From the NCBI GenBank assembly GCA_902765485.1, contig CACWZZ010000001.1:62001-126000 (forward strand): a stretch of DNA of 64,000 nt, written 5' to 3'. The DNA is from an uncultured Bacteroidales bacterium (GTDB lineage: Bacteria > Bacteroidota > Bacteroidia > Bacteroidales > Paludibacteraceae). Both the position numbers and the translations under genes were made by a program. Of this stretch, positions 18,600-26,496 are shown one piece after another. The notes under the pieces are model-generated. The model saw only the letters and a list, made by a program, of their open reading frames with translations, searched no databases and was not told where the DNA came from. The first letter of the stretch is position 1. Each line of letters begins with the position of its first letter.

Positions 18600-19721
18600 T
18601 TAGTATGGTGGTTCCCATGTCCCTACGACTTTTTCGCCAGCTCTTTCTATCTTCTCCCACACGTTTTGGTATTTGACATCCCCGTAATAACTTGGCACTT
18701 TTTTATTAGGTATAACATGTATGGCGTCATGAATGATTAATTGATTATCAAAATTATTAATAGATCCATGATGAGGAATCTGAATAACCTTAATGTTTCC
18801 CCATAATTTAATATAAAAATTGCAAAGCTCATCTATATATTTTTTTGCATTGTAGTCTCCCATATACAAACACCCATACGTTCTGATGTTACGAGATGGA
18901 CCAGAGTAGAGTGTCATACTATATTCGTTGATATCACGATAAGGGATTCCTGTAGCTTCTTGCCAAGCATCTTTCAATGGGTGGCGCCTTTCATAGGGGA
19001 GTCGTATGAGTTTCTCATATAGTCTTTCGTCTATCCAATGTTCTTTCCAATATGCGATAATATCATCGCTTTTAGCAGTCAGAGGCAAGTTTAGAAATGA
19101 CAAAAAATATTTCCACTGATTCGATGTCATCACTTTTCGGTTAAAAGGCAAGTATATCCAATCATCATTTGGCGCCCCGATGCGAATTGCCTTATTCTCT
19201 GGAATATTCTGATTGTTTTCAAAGTTGTCTATCGGCATAGGCTCGCTTATGTTCGCTTCTCCATAACTATGCTCCGCAGTATTAACAAAATGAATGCGTG
19301 GGGGTACTTTGTCGCGATCCCCATTATCTCTCATTGCGTATATTTCCTCACTGATTGTTTGGCCCGGATTAAGTGTAAATTTGTACGCGAATGAAGAATC
19401 TGGCATACTTAATGCTGCAAACAATTTGTGCTCTTCTTCTACCATCGGCAAAACAATATGCCTTATATGGCAATGATGCAACAAATACTGAACACCATTG
19501 ATGTGGTCGTTATCATAATGTGAGATAAAGAGAATATCAATAGTGCGGTTTTTCTCCAAAATGTACGGCAAAACAGCAGCTATGATAAGCCGCGACTCAC
19601 CACCGCAGTCATAGACTATGGTCCTTCCATTATGCTCTTCGATAGCGAAGAGAGCTTGACCTACATTTACGAAATTTCGAGTCGTTGACATATTAGTTAT
19701 GGGTGTCGTAATTGTCTTCAT
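18600..19721 (-). CDS. Metallo-beta-lactamase-fold hydrolase (ComEC-like)
   Basis: The 373-residue protein has an MBL metal-binding core: VYDCGGES early, ISHYDNDHINGVQ (the HxDxDH variant found in ComEC-like members), YMGDYNAKKY with a candidate bridging aspartate, and IQIPHHGSINNF as the late HHG motif. No membrane segment is visible, so it is a soluble relative of the DNA-uptake nuclease domain. Its ATG overlaps the stop of the P-loop gene by four bases (ATGA), and the protease gene follows, so the three are probably translated together. Substrate unknown; a nuclease or cyclic-nucleotide phosphodiesterase activity are both possible. Confidence 0.75.
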   Translation of the reverse strand: MKTITTPITNMSTTRNFVNVGQALFAIEEHNGRTIVYDCGGESRLIIAAVLPYILEKNRTIDILFISHYDNDHINGVQYLLHHCHIRHIVLPMVEEEHKLFAALSMPDSSFAYKFTLNPGQTISEEIYAMRDNGDRDKVPPRIHFVNTAEHSYGEANISEPMPIDNFENNQNIPENKAIRIGAPNDDWIYLPFNRKVMTSNQWKYFLSFLNLPLTAKSDDIIAYWKEHWIDERLYEKLIRLPYERRHPLKDAWQEATGIPYRDINEYSMTLYSGPSRNIRTYGCLYMGDYNAKKYIDELCNFYIKLWGNIKVIQIPHHGSINNFDNQLIIHDAIHVIPNKKVPSYYGDVKYQNVWEKIERAGEKVVGTWEPPY

Positions 19722-20215
19722 TGTTTAATATACTGAATAATGGCCTCTACTGTTGGGCGTTTCACTAATTCCTCATCTTTTTTGTCCTGCGCACGCTCTG
19801 ACCAGATGCAGACGCGATCATAATCAGTATTTGTATATTTGTTTTCAAATAATTGCCATGTATAAAATCCCCAATGCTTCATGTTTGCCGCGCATATGAT
19901 ATAATCCGGTTGTGTCTGCAATGCCTTTTGCAGCATTCTGTCAACTTTGTCATATGTATCTCCATGACTAATTATTACAATATGTAGTTTCTGCCAAAGC
20001 AAGTCTGCCATAAAATCCCATCTTTCCTCATAAGGAGGCAATGATTCAGGGACCGCTACTTCTTCATTATTTTCTATGTATTTGCACCAGTTTTTCGTAG
20101 CTCCTCTTTTATTAATCAACTCAAGCAAAACCATCCAAATCAAGGTAGTCTTTCCTCGATTGCCATAATCCTTAACAACAATCAGTTTTGTTTTATTTTT
20201 CTTTTCTTCTGCCAT
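19718..20215 (-). CDS. Small P-loop protein of the protease-hydrolase operon
   Basis: The 165-residue protein begins MAEEKKNKTKLIVVKDY and has GNRGKTTLIWMVLLEL, a phosphate-binding loop ending in GKTT after a beta strand. The first glycine of the classical Walker A pattern is replaced. A hydrophobic strand HIVIISHGD may carry the Walker B acidic residue, and PDYIICAANM gives a further core strand. It is too short for a full AAA or STAND ATPase, so it may be a switch or sensor. The start at 20215 was preferred to the frame start at 20242. The stop overlaps the next start. Confidence 0.6.
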   Translation of the reverse strand: MAEEKKNKTKLIVVKDYGNRGKTTLIWMVLLELINKRGATKNWCKYIENNEEVAVPESLPPYEERWDFMADLLWQKLHIVIISHGDTYDKVDRMLQKALQTQPDYIICAANMKHWGFYTWQLFENKYTNTDYDRVCIWSERAQDKKDEELVKRPTVEAIIQYIKQ

Positions 20216-20297
20216 ATTCAATTTGCACTCTCCCGTGCGCACTTTAATAATTGCTATTTATATGCACATAGATCGTTCAAACGACTAGTACACGTGT

Positions 20298-20708
20298 TTA
20301 TTTCATTTTGTTTAAGAGTTCGCGCAATTCCTTCAAACGAGGTTCTAAGAAACTTTTGTTCTTTTGATAGTATTTCTTGATTTCTTCAATTCCTCCCTCT
20401 TGATCTTCCGAAAAGAGAGTCTTTGCTTTTACAAGAAAACTATCCGGATTTGGTGCTTCGTCAAATAATACATGTAGCAATAGTATTGTCAAGTCTAAGT
20501 TGCGATGGATAGGTAACTCTTCTGATTGTCGACTCCAATGTCCATTCACATGCCGCCATACTTTCATTGCGATTTCATTATTGTCATATTGGGCGTACCC
20601 AATACTCAAAGCTTTGGCATCTGTATTGTTTCTATACATACCATCTACCTTGTCATAGTCATTAACTGACACCAACGGCTTATGACTCAAATGTTTTGGC
20701 GATTTCAT
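20298..20708 (-). CDS. Uncharacterised protein (DUF6530-like)
   Basis: The 136-residue product starts MKSPKHLSHKPLVSVNDYDK and includes NNTDAKALSIGYAQYDNNEI, VWRHVNGHWSRQSEELPIHR and an amphipathic C-terminus (LEPRLKELRELLNKMK). This pattern matches an uncharacterised family I recall from Bacteroidota (DUF6530); no activity is known to me. It lies 82 bases upstream of the P-loop gene on the same strand and could belong to the same operon or be an independent passenger. An upstream in-frame start at 20738 would add ten residues (MPDTIKGQKV). Confidence 0.55.
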   Translation of the reverse strand: MKSPKHLSHKPLVSVNDYDKVDGMYRNNTDAKALSIGYAQYDNNEIAMKVWRHVNGHWSRQSEELPIHRNLDLTILLLHVLFDEAPNPDSFLVKAKTLFSEDQEGGIEEIKKYYQKNKSFLEPRLKELRELLNKMK

Positions 20709-20758
20709 AACTTTTTGCCCTTTTATCGTGTCGGGCACAACTTTTTTGATATTAGTTT

Positions 20759-21336
20759 TTACAATAGTTTCTTTAGTTCCTCAATATGCGTGGCGCTCAT
20801 CTTGGTGAAGGCAAAGAGCCGTTTGCCCGCATCTTTTAATGATGCTCCGATGAGATAAATCGTTTGGTTGTCAATAATCATAAACCGATCATGCACGCGG
20901 TTCGTTTGATGGAGAGATAAGTTTCCGTATTGGCTGTTAAACTTGTCTTGTGCCAGTAACAACGCATTCGACAACTCTTTGGTATAAATATCCACTTGTA
21001 CTCCTTTGTTTTACTCTTTACTCGGTAACCTACAGAGATAATCACATCCAAGTTATAGAACTTGGTTAAACGACGTTTCTCTTTTCCTCCCTCGATTTGA
21101 ACTTGTAAGAAATCCTTACATGTTGCTGATTGAGTTAGTTCCTGCTCTTTATAAACATTACCTATATGCAGAGTGATGTTCTGTGGAGTAGTGTCGAACA
21201 ATTGTGCCATCTGCTTTTGGCTCAACCAAACCATTTCTTCGGCGAGTTGCACATCCAACCGAACCGCGTTATCCGCGCTTTGGTATATAACTACAGATTC
21301 GTTTGTTTGACCATATGTTTGCATCTCTTCTGCCAT
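20759..21336 (-). pseudogene. RhuM-type virulence/antirepressor gene, internally deleted and frameshifted
   Basis: Reading leftward from 21336 the frame gives a RhuM-like N-terminus: VRLDVQLAEEMVWLSQKQMAQLF, TPQNITLHIGNVYKEQEL, and FYNLDVIISVGYRVKSKTKE. Near 21000 the sense switches to another frame, which ends with IYTKELSNALLLAQDKFNSQ and HDRFMIIDNQTIYLIGASLK. That second part is the C-terminal region found on ORF6N/RhuM-type proteins in Bacteroidota. The middle part is missing and the junction is out of frame, so the gene is broken. It is a trace of mobile DNA in this island. Confidence 0.75.
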
Positions 21337-21511
21337 CTTCTATCTTTCACCCTCATCCGTGTCGGGCACAACTATTATTGTTTATTTTGTTTCTCGGTCT
21401 TGTGTCGGTCATCTCCCGCTCTTCGGTCGGTGGGATGAACCTATACACAAAAACGGTAACTCCGTTTGATAATGGAATTACCGTTGTTATAATTATAATA
21501 TAGTGATTACT

Positions 21512-21814
21512 TTACAAAATAATCATGCTTTGGGGCATAATACGATGGATATATACAATTTCTCCTTCAACAGAATAAAGGATAGCCATTTTCTTGCCAA
21601 AAGTTACATTACGCATCAACTGACCATATTTGATGGACAACTCAACGTCCACACCCGGAAGCTCTGCATATTGCTCTATCCAATCTAAGTGCTTTTCCAA
21701 CATCTCGAATTGTTTACGAGCCGTTAGAGGAGCTTTACATCTCTTATGAATGAACTCCTTCAATTGAGTTATATCAGAATAGGCTTTTGATTTGAATCGG
21801 ATGGTGTAACGCAT
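21512..21814 (-). CDS. ParE/RelE-family toxin
   Basis: The 100-residue protein begins MRYTIRFKSKAYSDITQLKE and continues with a helical hairpin (ARKQFEMLEKHLDWIEQYAE), then beta strands (MRNVTFGKKMAILYSVEGEI, VYIHRI). This is the fold and length of ParE/RelE-type toxins, which poison gyrase or cleave mRNA on the ribosome. Its start overlaps the stop of the small antitoxin gene by one base (TAATG), a typical toxin-antitoxin arrangement. I cannot tell which target it has. Confidence 0.8.
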   Translation of the reverse strand: MRYTIRFKSKAYSDITQLKEFIHKRCKAPLTARKQFEMLEKHLDWIEQYAELPGVDVELSIKYGQLMRNVTFGKKMAILYSVEGEIVYIHRIMPQSMIIL

Positions 21815-21966
21815 TAGCGTGCCTCCCTTATATCATTCAAACCATAAGCTTGACCAAGTTGCTTAGCCAACTCATCCATGAACTCTTCACGAGTGTAATA
21901 CACTTCGTTTCCATTGCCGCTAATCATTGGCTGACTGCCGCTTTCTCTAACAGGTGTCGTTAACAT
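21814..21966 (-). CDS. Small antitoxin partner of the ParE/RelE-type toxin
   Basis: A 50-residue frame on the minus strand starts at 21966 (MLTTPVRESGSQPM) and contains an acidic helical end (EEFMDELAKQLGQAYGLND). Its stop shares a base with the toxin start. Position, size and translational coupling make it the antitoxin; I did not recognise a DNA-binding domain. A good promoter lies 38 bases upstream. Confidence 0.7.
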   Translation of the reverse strand: MLTTPVRESGSQPMISGNGNEVYYTREEFMDELAKQLGQAYGLNDIREAR

Positions 21967-22003
21967 ATCTCTCAAATATTTGTTGCTTTAACCTTTGCGG
22001 GTG

Positions 22004-22034
22004 CAAAGGTACGACTTTTTTCCGGAATATGCAA
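22004..22034 (-). promoter_or_regulatory. Promoter of the toxin-antitoxin pair
   Basis: TTG (22034-22032) and TACCTTTG (22011-22004) are 20 bases apart on the minus strand, ahead of the antitoxin start at 21966. Confidence 0.7.
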
Positions 22035-22120
22035 GCATTTGGGCAAGAAACGTCTGTTTTTCTGCTTTTTTCGGTAATTCCACTATGTCAAAGATCAATA
22101 GTGTACTAATCGGTGGCGGA

Positions 22121-22160
22121 CAAAAGAAAAGAGGCAAAACCTGAAAGCCGGGTTTTGTCT
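22121..22160 (-). terminator. Terminator directly after the 27-codon gene
   Basis: On the minus strand AGACAAAACC pairs with GGTTTTGCCT (one mismatch) and is followed by CTTTTCTTTT. The hairpin begins at the stop codon of the small reading frame at 22161. Confidence 0.6.
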
Positions 22161-22244
22161 CTATATGGCGCATTCGTCCCCGTACGCATTGCCGGAAGTG
22201 GCCATGCCGAAGGTAGAGGGGTGATATGCAGTTGCTTTAGTCAT
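22161..22244 (-). CDS. Possible 27-residue peptide gene with its own promoter and terminator
   Basis: An ATG at 22244 opens a 27-codon frame beginning MTKATAYHPSTFGM and ending in GDECAI. A promoter lies 54 bases upstream and a terminator hairpin begins at the stop codon, so promoter, frame and terminator form a compact unit of about 180 bases. No homologue is known to me. It could be a bioactive peptide, a leader peptide, or chance within a small RNA gene. Confidence 0.4.
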   Translation of the reverse strand: MTKATAYHPSTFGMATSGNAYGDECAI

Positions 22245-22297
22245 GCGCAAAAGTAGTGTCTTAACCGTTGGTACTTTTGTTATTTCAAAAAGTGGTG

Positions 22298-22328
22298 CAA
22301 AAATACAACATTTTTTGGGAATATGCAA
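22298..22328 (-). promoter_or_regulatory. Promoter of the 27-codon unit
   Basis: TTG (22328-22326) and TATTTTTG (22305-22298) on the minus strand are separated by 20 bases. The surrounding stretch 22245-22624 holds no other gene that I can support; besides this promoter it contains the forward promoter at 22568-22599. Confidence 0.65.
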
Positions 22329-22567
22329 GAGCGTAGTATATTTTTTTGAAGATTTCTTCGATTTGCAAAGTAAACTATGCAAAATCCCATCTCCGCTTTT
22401 TGCAAAAATACAAACAATTTCGCATATTAAGTTCCGGCTTTACCGGCGCTCCGGTAAGCGGAGCAACGATCTTTGACGTATTGACATATTGGATTACCTT
22501 AATTACTTCTGCAAAAGTAAGTTTTAAGCTTAAAATTACTTATATGGACTGAAATTTCGCTTAAAAA

Positions 22568-22599
22568 TTTGCACATTCCAAATAAAAGTAGTAATTTTG
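22568..22599 (+). promoter_or_regulatory. Promoter of the PIN toxin-antitoxin operon
   Basis: TTTG (22568-22571), 20 bases, TAATTTTG (22592-22599); the first gene starts at 22625, giving a short leader. Confidence 0.75.
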
Positions 22600-22624
22600 C
22601 AAGCAAAATTGAAAGGGATTTATT

Positions 22625-22837
22625 ATGGAACGAGTTTTTACACCTTACCAAATGCAGATTTTGGATAGTATAGCAAATGTGCACAGCGACAAAGAGTTAT
22701 GCGATATTCGCAATCTGATCGCAGAATATTTCTCCAATAAAGCGTTGGATGAAATGGACAGGCTTTGTCAAGAAGGCACGTTGTCTACTCCTATGATTCA
22801 GTCTTGGTCCACAGAACATTTTAGAACTGCTTATTGA
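22625..22837 (+). CDS. Putative antitoxin paired with the PIN-domain toxin
   Basis: The 70-residue protein (MERVFTPYQMQILDSIANVH and on) is helical and charged, with ELCDIRNLIAEYFSNKALDE. It is followed after seven bases by a PIN-domain gene, and a promoter precedes it. Small, unrelated helical proteins in this position are the usual antitoxins of PIN toxins. I do not recognise a named family; the assignment rests on context. Confidence 0.65.
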   Translation: MERVFTPYQMQILDSIANVHSDKELCDIRNLIAEYFSNKALDEMDRLCQEGTLSTPMIQSWSTEHFRTAY

Positions 22838-22844
22838 TGAATCA

Positions 22845-23264
22845 ATGGAGAACATTGTATTAGATACCAACTGCCTTATTCCTTCCATCAAACGGGACAG
22901 CATATACTTTCCTATTTGGGAAGGGTTTATGAGAAACAAGTATTGCCTGTGTTTCACCGATGAAATCTTAAACGAGTATGAGGAAATTATTGCTCTTCGT
23001 ACGGGGTCTCCCGAGGTGGCGCAAAATATCATTCGGGCTATTCTAAACCGAACAAATACCAAGCATATAAAAGTGTATTTCCGTTTTGGCTTGATAGAAG
23101 CCGACCCGGATGACAACAAGTTCGTTGATTGTGCGATTAAAGCCAACGCCAAATACATTGTTTCTGAAGATCATCATTTTGACGTTCTCAAAACAATTGA
23201 TTTCCCATCTGTCAATGTAATCGGGATTAATGATTTTCTTCAAGAATTACAATCCTTAGCATAG
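22845..23264 (+). CDS. PIN-domain ribonuclease toxin
   Basis: The 139-residue protein starts MENIVLDTNCLIPS, with the first conserved acidic residue in VLDTN. ILNEYEE supplies the second, and EADPDDNKFVDCAIKANAKY with VSEDHHF supplies the remaining acidic residues of the metal-binding PIN centre. Length and pattern match the PIN toxin family in which relatives cleave RNA. It forms an operon with the small gene upstream. The alternative, a plain housekeeping nuclease, is less likely given the pair arrangement and the island context. Confidence 0.85.
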   Translation: MENIVLDTNCLIPSIKRDSIYFPIWEGFMRNKYCLCFTDEILNEYEEIIALRTGSPEVAQNIIRAILNRTNTKHIKVYFRFGLIEADPDDNKFVDCAIKANAKYIVSEDHHFDVLKTIDFPSVNVIGINDFLQELQSLA

Positions 23265-23361
23265 ATTTGCGCTATTTCGGGATTGTTCATCTAATACAAC
23301 AATTTCGTAACGAAGATTTTCACAATGATCATTGCTACATCTGAGTATGGAGTATGGAGTG

Positions 23362-23388
23362 AAAACGGGGCAGAGATGCCTCGTTTTT
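23362..23388. terminator. Bidirectional terminator between convergent genes
   Basis: AAAACGGGGCA, loop GAGA and TGCCTCGTTTT form an 11-pair stem with A and T runs on the outer sides. It lies between the PIN toxin gene (plus) and the gene ending at 23387 (minus), and partly overlaps the latter's stop. Confidence 0.75.
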
Positions 23389-25321
23389 ATAATTTAGCGC
23401 GGAGGAGGAGGTGGAGGTCTGTGCGGGTCATGGAGCGGTTATGCTCTGCCGCCCATTTGCGGGCATAGACGGTTTCCGAGACGCGGAAATAGAGTGCGAG
23501 CTGCGGAATGATCTGCCAGCGGAGACAGATATATGCTCTGCCGCCCAAGCCATAGACGGCAGGGATCGAGAAAGCATAGAGCACATCGTGTTCGTAGAGA
23601 TAAATGCGGTTTGCCCATTCGCGGGCGTCGAAGCCTTGCAGGCGGAACCGCAAGGATAAGGGTAGCTTAGTGTTTAGGGTTGAGAGTTGAGAGAAATCGT
23701 ACGCTATGTCTTGCGCAAGGCTTACGCCATAGGTTGGTTTCGTGTTGAGGGTTGAGAGTTGAGAGGGAACGAGGTTGGCATCGGCTGTGGTGCGCAGGCT
23801 CCAGCCGCCTTGCGACCAATCGAATTGCGCACGGGCGGAGTAAGTGGATTCGCCTTTCTTTCGGGCGCGAAGGCGGAGACCGATCCGCCAATTTTGGCGG
23901 ATATACGAGGCTTCCGCCATGGCATCGTAGCCGATGGTCGGGCTTTGCGGGAGACCGTATTTGGGTCCGCTGAAATAGAACACATCGCCGTAGCCGAGGA
24001 GCCTCCAGTTGCGCCAGCGGGTGATGTCAAAACCGAAATATCCACCATTTTCGTCTCCTATGCGTGAGGTCTCCGAGAAAGCGTAGCCCAGGGAGTTATC
24101 AAACCACGGCGAATAGTAGCGGTAGAGGGCTACGAGCGAGACGCCGGAAGTGGGATAGAAACGGGATCCTGCCAGAACGGCGAAGCCCCAATGGGGAGTT
24201 GAAAGTTGAAAGTTGAGAGTTGAAAGTTGATAGTTTTGAGCGGTGGCGAATTCGGCGAAGGCATCGAACCAGCCGTGGTTGTAACGGGCGGAAGCGCCGA
24301 TGACGGCTTGGTTTCTGCCGCGGAAATAGTGCTGGTTATAGGCTGCGTCCCTATAGGGACGAATGCTGTCCGTCCAGATGTTTTCGATGGCGGTCAGTTG
24401 GAGTTGGAGGCGGTTATGGCGGAGGGTGAGGTTCGCTCCGACGAGGTGGTGCCACGTGCTGTCGTTTGCGCGCCGCATGGAATATAGGACACTGGCGTCC
24501 AGCCGCGTTTTCTTGTTCCACTCCCATCGGAGCGTGGCTCCTGCGCCGTGCAGTCCTTCGCCGTCTGCGGAACTATAATAGCGCAATCCTTCGCGTGTTT
24601 GACCGACAGATTGAACATACATGGATTTGCCTGTATGGAAGACCGGCGCCAGCACTAATCCTTGTCCAAAAGAAGCCTGAAAATTGCCACCCACGACCGT
24701 GTGCAGATGCGGTGCTATGTCCCGGAGCTGGATATAAGCTCCATATTGCAGTTCTTGTGCGCCGCCTCCTGCGGGTCTGCGGAGTTGTGCTCCAAAGGTG
24801 ACTCTTCGTTGATAATCAAACCGATAGCGCGCTTGTATATACATCGGGTCCGAGCCGCTGAAGGACTCTATATTGCGCGCGTCGATACGCGTGATGAGTT
24901 CGTGGTGGGCATAGGCGAATACTTCGCGCGCGTATATATTTTGTTCGTGCGGGCGCGTGCCTATGCGTACGAAAGGCAGCAGGTCGCGAATCTCATAATC
25001 CGCCAGGGAAGCGATCATGCGCAGTTCGTAGAGCGACTCAAACGGATGTCTGTCCGCGTACGCGAGGATGTCGTCAATCTGTTGCGGGGAAAGGAAATAG
25101 AGTTGCTGCAGTTCTTCGTCGGAGGTGTTGTTGAGGTTAATCGGCGCGTCGTGCAAGGCATAGAGGTCCGTTTGCAGTTGTTCGTAGTCCACTTCGCCGA
25201 TTTCCGTGGCGGCATTGTATATGTCCAAGATGATGGCGTCAAAGCTCTGCCCGAAGGCAGGCAAAGTACCAAGTGACCAAGTACAAAGTACAAACAATAT
25301 GGACGGAACTGCTTTTTTCAC
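23387..25321 (-). CDS. Helix-hairpin-helix and beta-barrel outer membrane protein
   Basis: The 644-residue protein has a signal peptide whose core (SILFVLCTWSLGTLPAFG) is partly encoded by an interspersed repeat. Residues 55-125 contain helix-hairpin-helix motifs (INLNNTSDEELQQLYFLSPQ, ESLYELRMIASLADYEIRDL), as in ComEA-like proteins. The rest alternates aromatic and polar residues in strands typical of an outer membrane barrel (FGFDITRWRNWRLLGYGDVF; CLRWQIIPQLALYFRVSE). Such fusions are widespread and uncharacterised in Bacteroidota. Three short insertions of the type QLSTLN (encoded by heptamer repeats near 23678, 23745 and 24197-24234) lie in predicted loops. The gene shares overlapping divergent promoters with the gene at 25382. 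Confidence 0.75.
   Translation of the reverse strand: MKKAVPSILFVLCTWSLGTLPAFGQSFDAIILDIYNAATEIGEVDYEQLQTDLYALHDAPINLNNTSDEELQQLYFLSPQQIDDILAYADRHPFESLYELRMIASLADYEIRDLLPFVRIGTRPHEQNIYAREVFAYAHHELITRIDARNIESFSGSDPMYIQARYRFDYQRRVTFGAQLRRPAGGGAQELQYGAYIQLRDIAPHLHTVVGGNFQASFGQGLVLAPVFHTGKSMYVQSVGQTREGLRYYSSADGEGLHGAGATLRWEWNKKTRLDASVLYSMRRANDSTWHHLVGANLTLRHNRLQLQLTAIENIWTDSIRPYRDAAYNQHYFRGRNQAVIGASARYNHGWFDAFAEFATAQNYQLSTLNFQLSTPHWGFAVLAGSRFYPTSGVSLVALYRYYSPWFDNSLGYAFSETSRIGDENGGYFGFDITRWRNWRLLGYGDVFYFSGPKYGLPQSPTIGYDAMAEASYIRQNWRIGLRLRARKKGESTYSARAQFDWSQGGWSLRTTADANLVPSQLSTLNTKPTYGVSLAQDIAYDFSQLSTLNTKLPLSLRFRLQGFDAREWANRIYLYEHDVLYAFSIPAVYGLGGRAYICLRWQIIPQLALYFRVSETVYARKWAAEHNRSMTRTDLHLLLRAKL
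24197..24234. repeat. Heptamer array (gttgaaa type) inside a coding sequence
   Basis: Five 7-mers: gttgaaa, gttgaaa, gttgaga, gttgaaa, gttgata. On the minus strand they are translated as a QLSTLNFQLST-like loop in the barrel protein. The same unit occurs at 29221-29251 in ispH and in shorter form near 23678 and 23745. Confidence 0.8.
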
Positions 25322-25325
25322 GGTG

Positions 25326-25356
25326 CAAAATTAGTAAAAATCTTGCATATATGCAA
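25326..25356 (-). promoter_or_regulatory. Promoter of the helix-hairpin-helix barrel gene
   Basis: TTG (25356-25354), 20 bases, TAATTTTG (25333-25326) on the minus strand. The upstream element is one half of the palindrome TTGCATATATGCAA, whose other half serves the divergent gene. Confidence 0.75.
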
Positions 25357-25373
25357 AAAAAGTAGTAATTTTG
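25343..25373 (+). promoter_or_regulatory. Promoter of the flippase-like gene, interleaved with the divergent promoter
   Basis: TTG (25343-25345), 20 bases, TAATTTTG (25366-25373). The ATG at 25382 follows within nine bases, so the transcript has almost no leader. Confidence 0.75.
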
Positions 25374-25381
25374 TGCCGGAT

Positions 25382-26311
25382 ATGGATCGGAAGACACTTT
25401 ATCATATTATCGAATGGTCGGTTGCTTTTGCGGCGTGCGTGTTTCTGGTGTATAAGATCGCTACGTATGACGACTATACTGCGCTGGGCGAGACGCTGCG
25501 CGGAATGGGTTGGCAGCAATGGACGGCGATCGCTTTGTGCGTGGCTCTCATGCCGCTTAACATGGCGCTTGAGGCCTGGAGGTGGAAGACGCTGTGGAAT
25601 GTACCAAGTGACCAAGTACCAAGTGACCAAGTACCAAGAACCAATGAGATTTCCTTTCTCGATGCGCACAGGCAGGTGTATTACTCCAAGTTGGCGGGAC
25701 TGATCACTCCCTGGCGGCTGGGGGAATACCCGGCACGAGGGGTGTTGATGGAAGTACAAAGGGACCAAGTACCAGGTACGAAGGATAGCATGACCAAGGT
25801 GCTGGCAATGGGCGCGGTCGGGAGTGCGACGATGACGGCTGCGATTGTGCTGGCAGGCGTGACGGCGTTGGCTTTCAGTCCGGCTATTATGTCGCAGTTG
25901 GGCGACAGTTATCTGTATGCGTTAGTGATGGTGATACTTGTGCTGATGATTGCTTTTGCGCTGGCTCCCAAGGCGCTGAAGAAATACGCCGAGGTGAATG
26001 GTGCGCTGGTGGTCAAGAGTATCGCGCAGAGTTTTGTGCGGCTGGTGTGCTGGTGCGTGCAGTTGGCGCTGGTGCTATGGGCGTTGGGGGCAGTCAGCCT
26101 TCAGCCTTCAGCCTTCAGTTTATTATTCGTGTATTATCTTTTGGCCACGATCACGCCGAATGTGCCGATTGCGGAAATAGGTGTGCGCGGGGCGTGGGCG
26201 ATCTTGGTGTTCGGAACGATGAATGCCGCCATGGCAGGTGTGCTGCTTTGGATTATAAATACGTTGTTGCCGTGTGTGGTATGGGTGTTTTTGAAGAAAA
26301 ACGCAAAATAA
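25382..26311 (+). CDS. Multi-span membrane protein of the lysylphosphatidylglycerol synthase/UPF0104 type
   Basis: The 309-residue protein has about eight hydrophobic segments (for example WSVAFAACVFLVYKIA, WTAIALCVALMPLNMALE, YALVMVILVLMIAFALA, VLLWIINTLLPCVVWVFL) and the LEAWRW and LITPWRLGEYPAR motifs of the flippase-like LPG synthase transmembrane family. Members may move or flip lipids; the substrate is unknown here. Interspersed repeats are translated in frame at VPSDQVPSDQVP (25601-25640), VQRDQVPGTK (25752-25784) and LQPSAFSL (26091-26120), all in probable loops or loop edges. The start at 25382 was chosen because the earlier frame start overlaps the promoter. Confidence 0.8.
   Translation: MDRKTLYHIIEWSVAFAACVFLVYKIATYDDYTALGETLRGMGWQQWTAIALCVALMPLNMALEAWRWKTLWNVPSDQVPSDQVPRTNEISFLDAHRQVYYSKLAGLITPWRLGEYPARGVLMEVQRDQVPGTKDSMTKVLAMGAVGSATMTAAIVLAGVTALAFSPAIMSQLGDSYLYALVMVILVLMIAFALAPKALKKYAEVNGALVVKSIAQSFVRLVCWCVQLALVLWALGAVSLQPSAFSLLFVYYLLATITPNVPIAEIGVRGAWAILVFGTMNAAMAGVLLWIINTLLPCVVWVFLKKNAK
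25601..25640. repeat. accaagt-type repeat inside a coding sequence
   Basis: Alternating gtaccaa and gtgaccaa units in tandem. Related copies are at 25263-25296, 25752-25784, 29103-29135, 31887-31910 and 37361-37386. Confidence 0.75.
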
Positions 26312-26343
26312 TTTGCACATTTGACAAAAAAGTATTATCTTTG
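26312..26343 (+). promoter_or_regulatory. Promoter of malQ
   Basis: TTG (26313-26315), 20 bases, TATCTTTG (26336-26343). The leader to the start at 26497 is about 150 bases long and holds an 11-base repeat array; I see no riboswitch or recognisable operator in it. Confidence 0.7.
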
Positions 26344-26368
26344 TAGCGGAATTTGGGTATTAGGCAGT

Positions 26369-26450
26369 TGTTGTCGTACTGATGTGCCGCTGTTGTCATA
26401 CGAACAACCCACTAATCACCCACTAATCACCCACTAATCACCCACTCGTG
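26369..26450. repeat. 11-base repeat array in the malQ leader
   Basis: Two copies of a tgttgtc-tac unit (26369-26379, 26391-26401) flank a diverged unit; after six bases come three perfect copies of acccactaatc and one diverged copy (acccactcgtg), ending at 26450. Confidence 0.8.
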
Positions 26451-26496
26451 GAACGAAAATGAGAGGTAAAAATGTAAAACAATAATCAATAATATC

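Noticed and set aside
26344..26496. Riboswitch or regulatory RNA in the long malQ leader
   Set aside because: The leader is mostly 11-base repeats and I could not draw a conserved aptamer-like structure.
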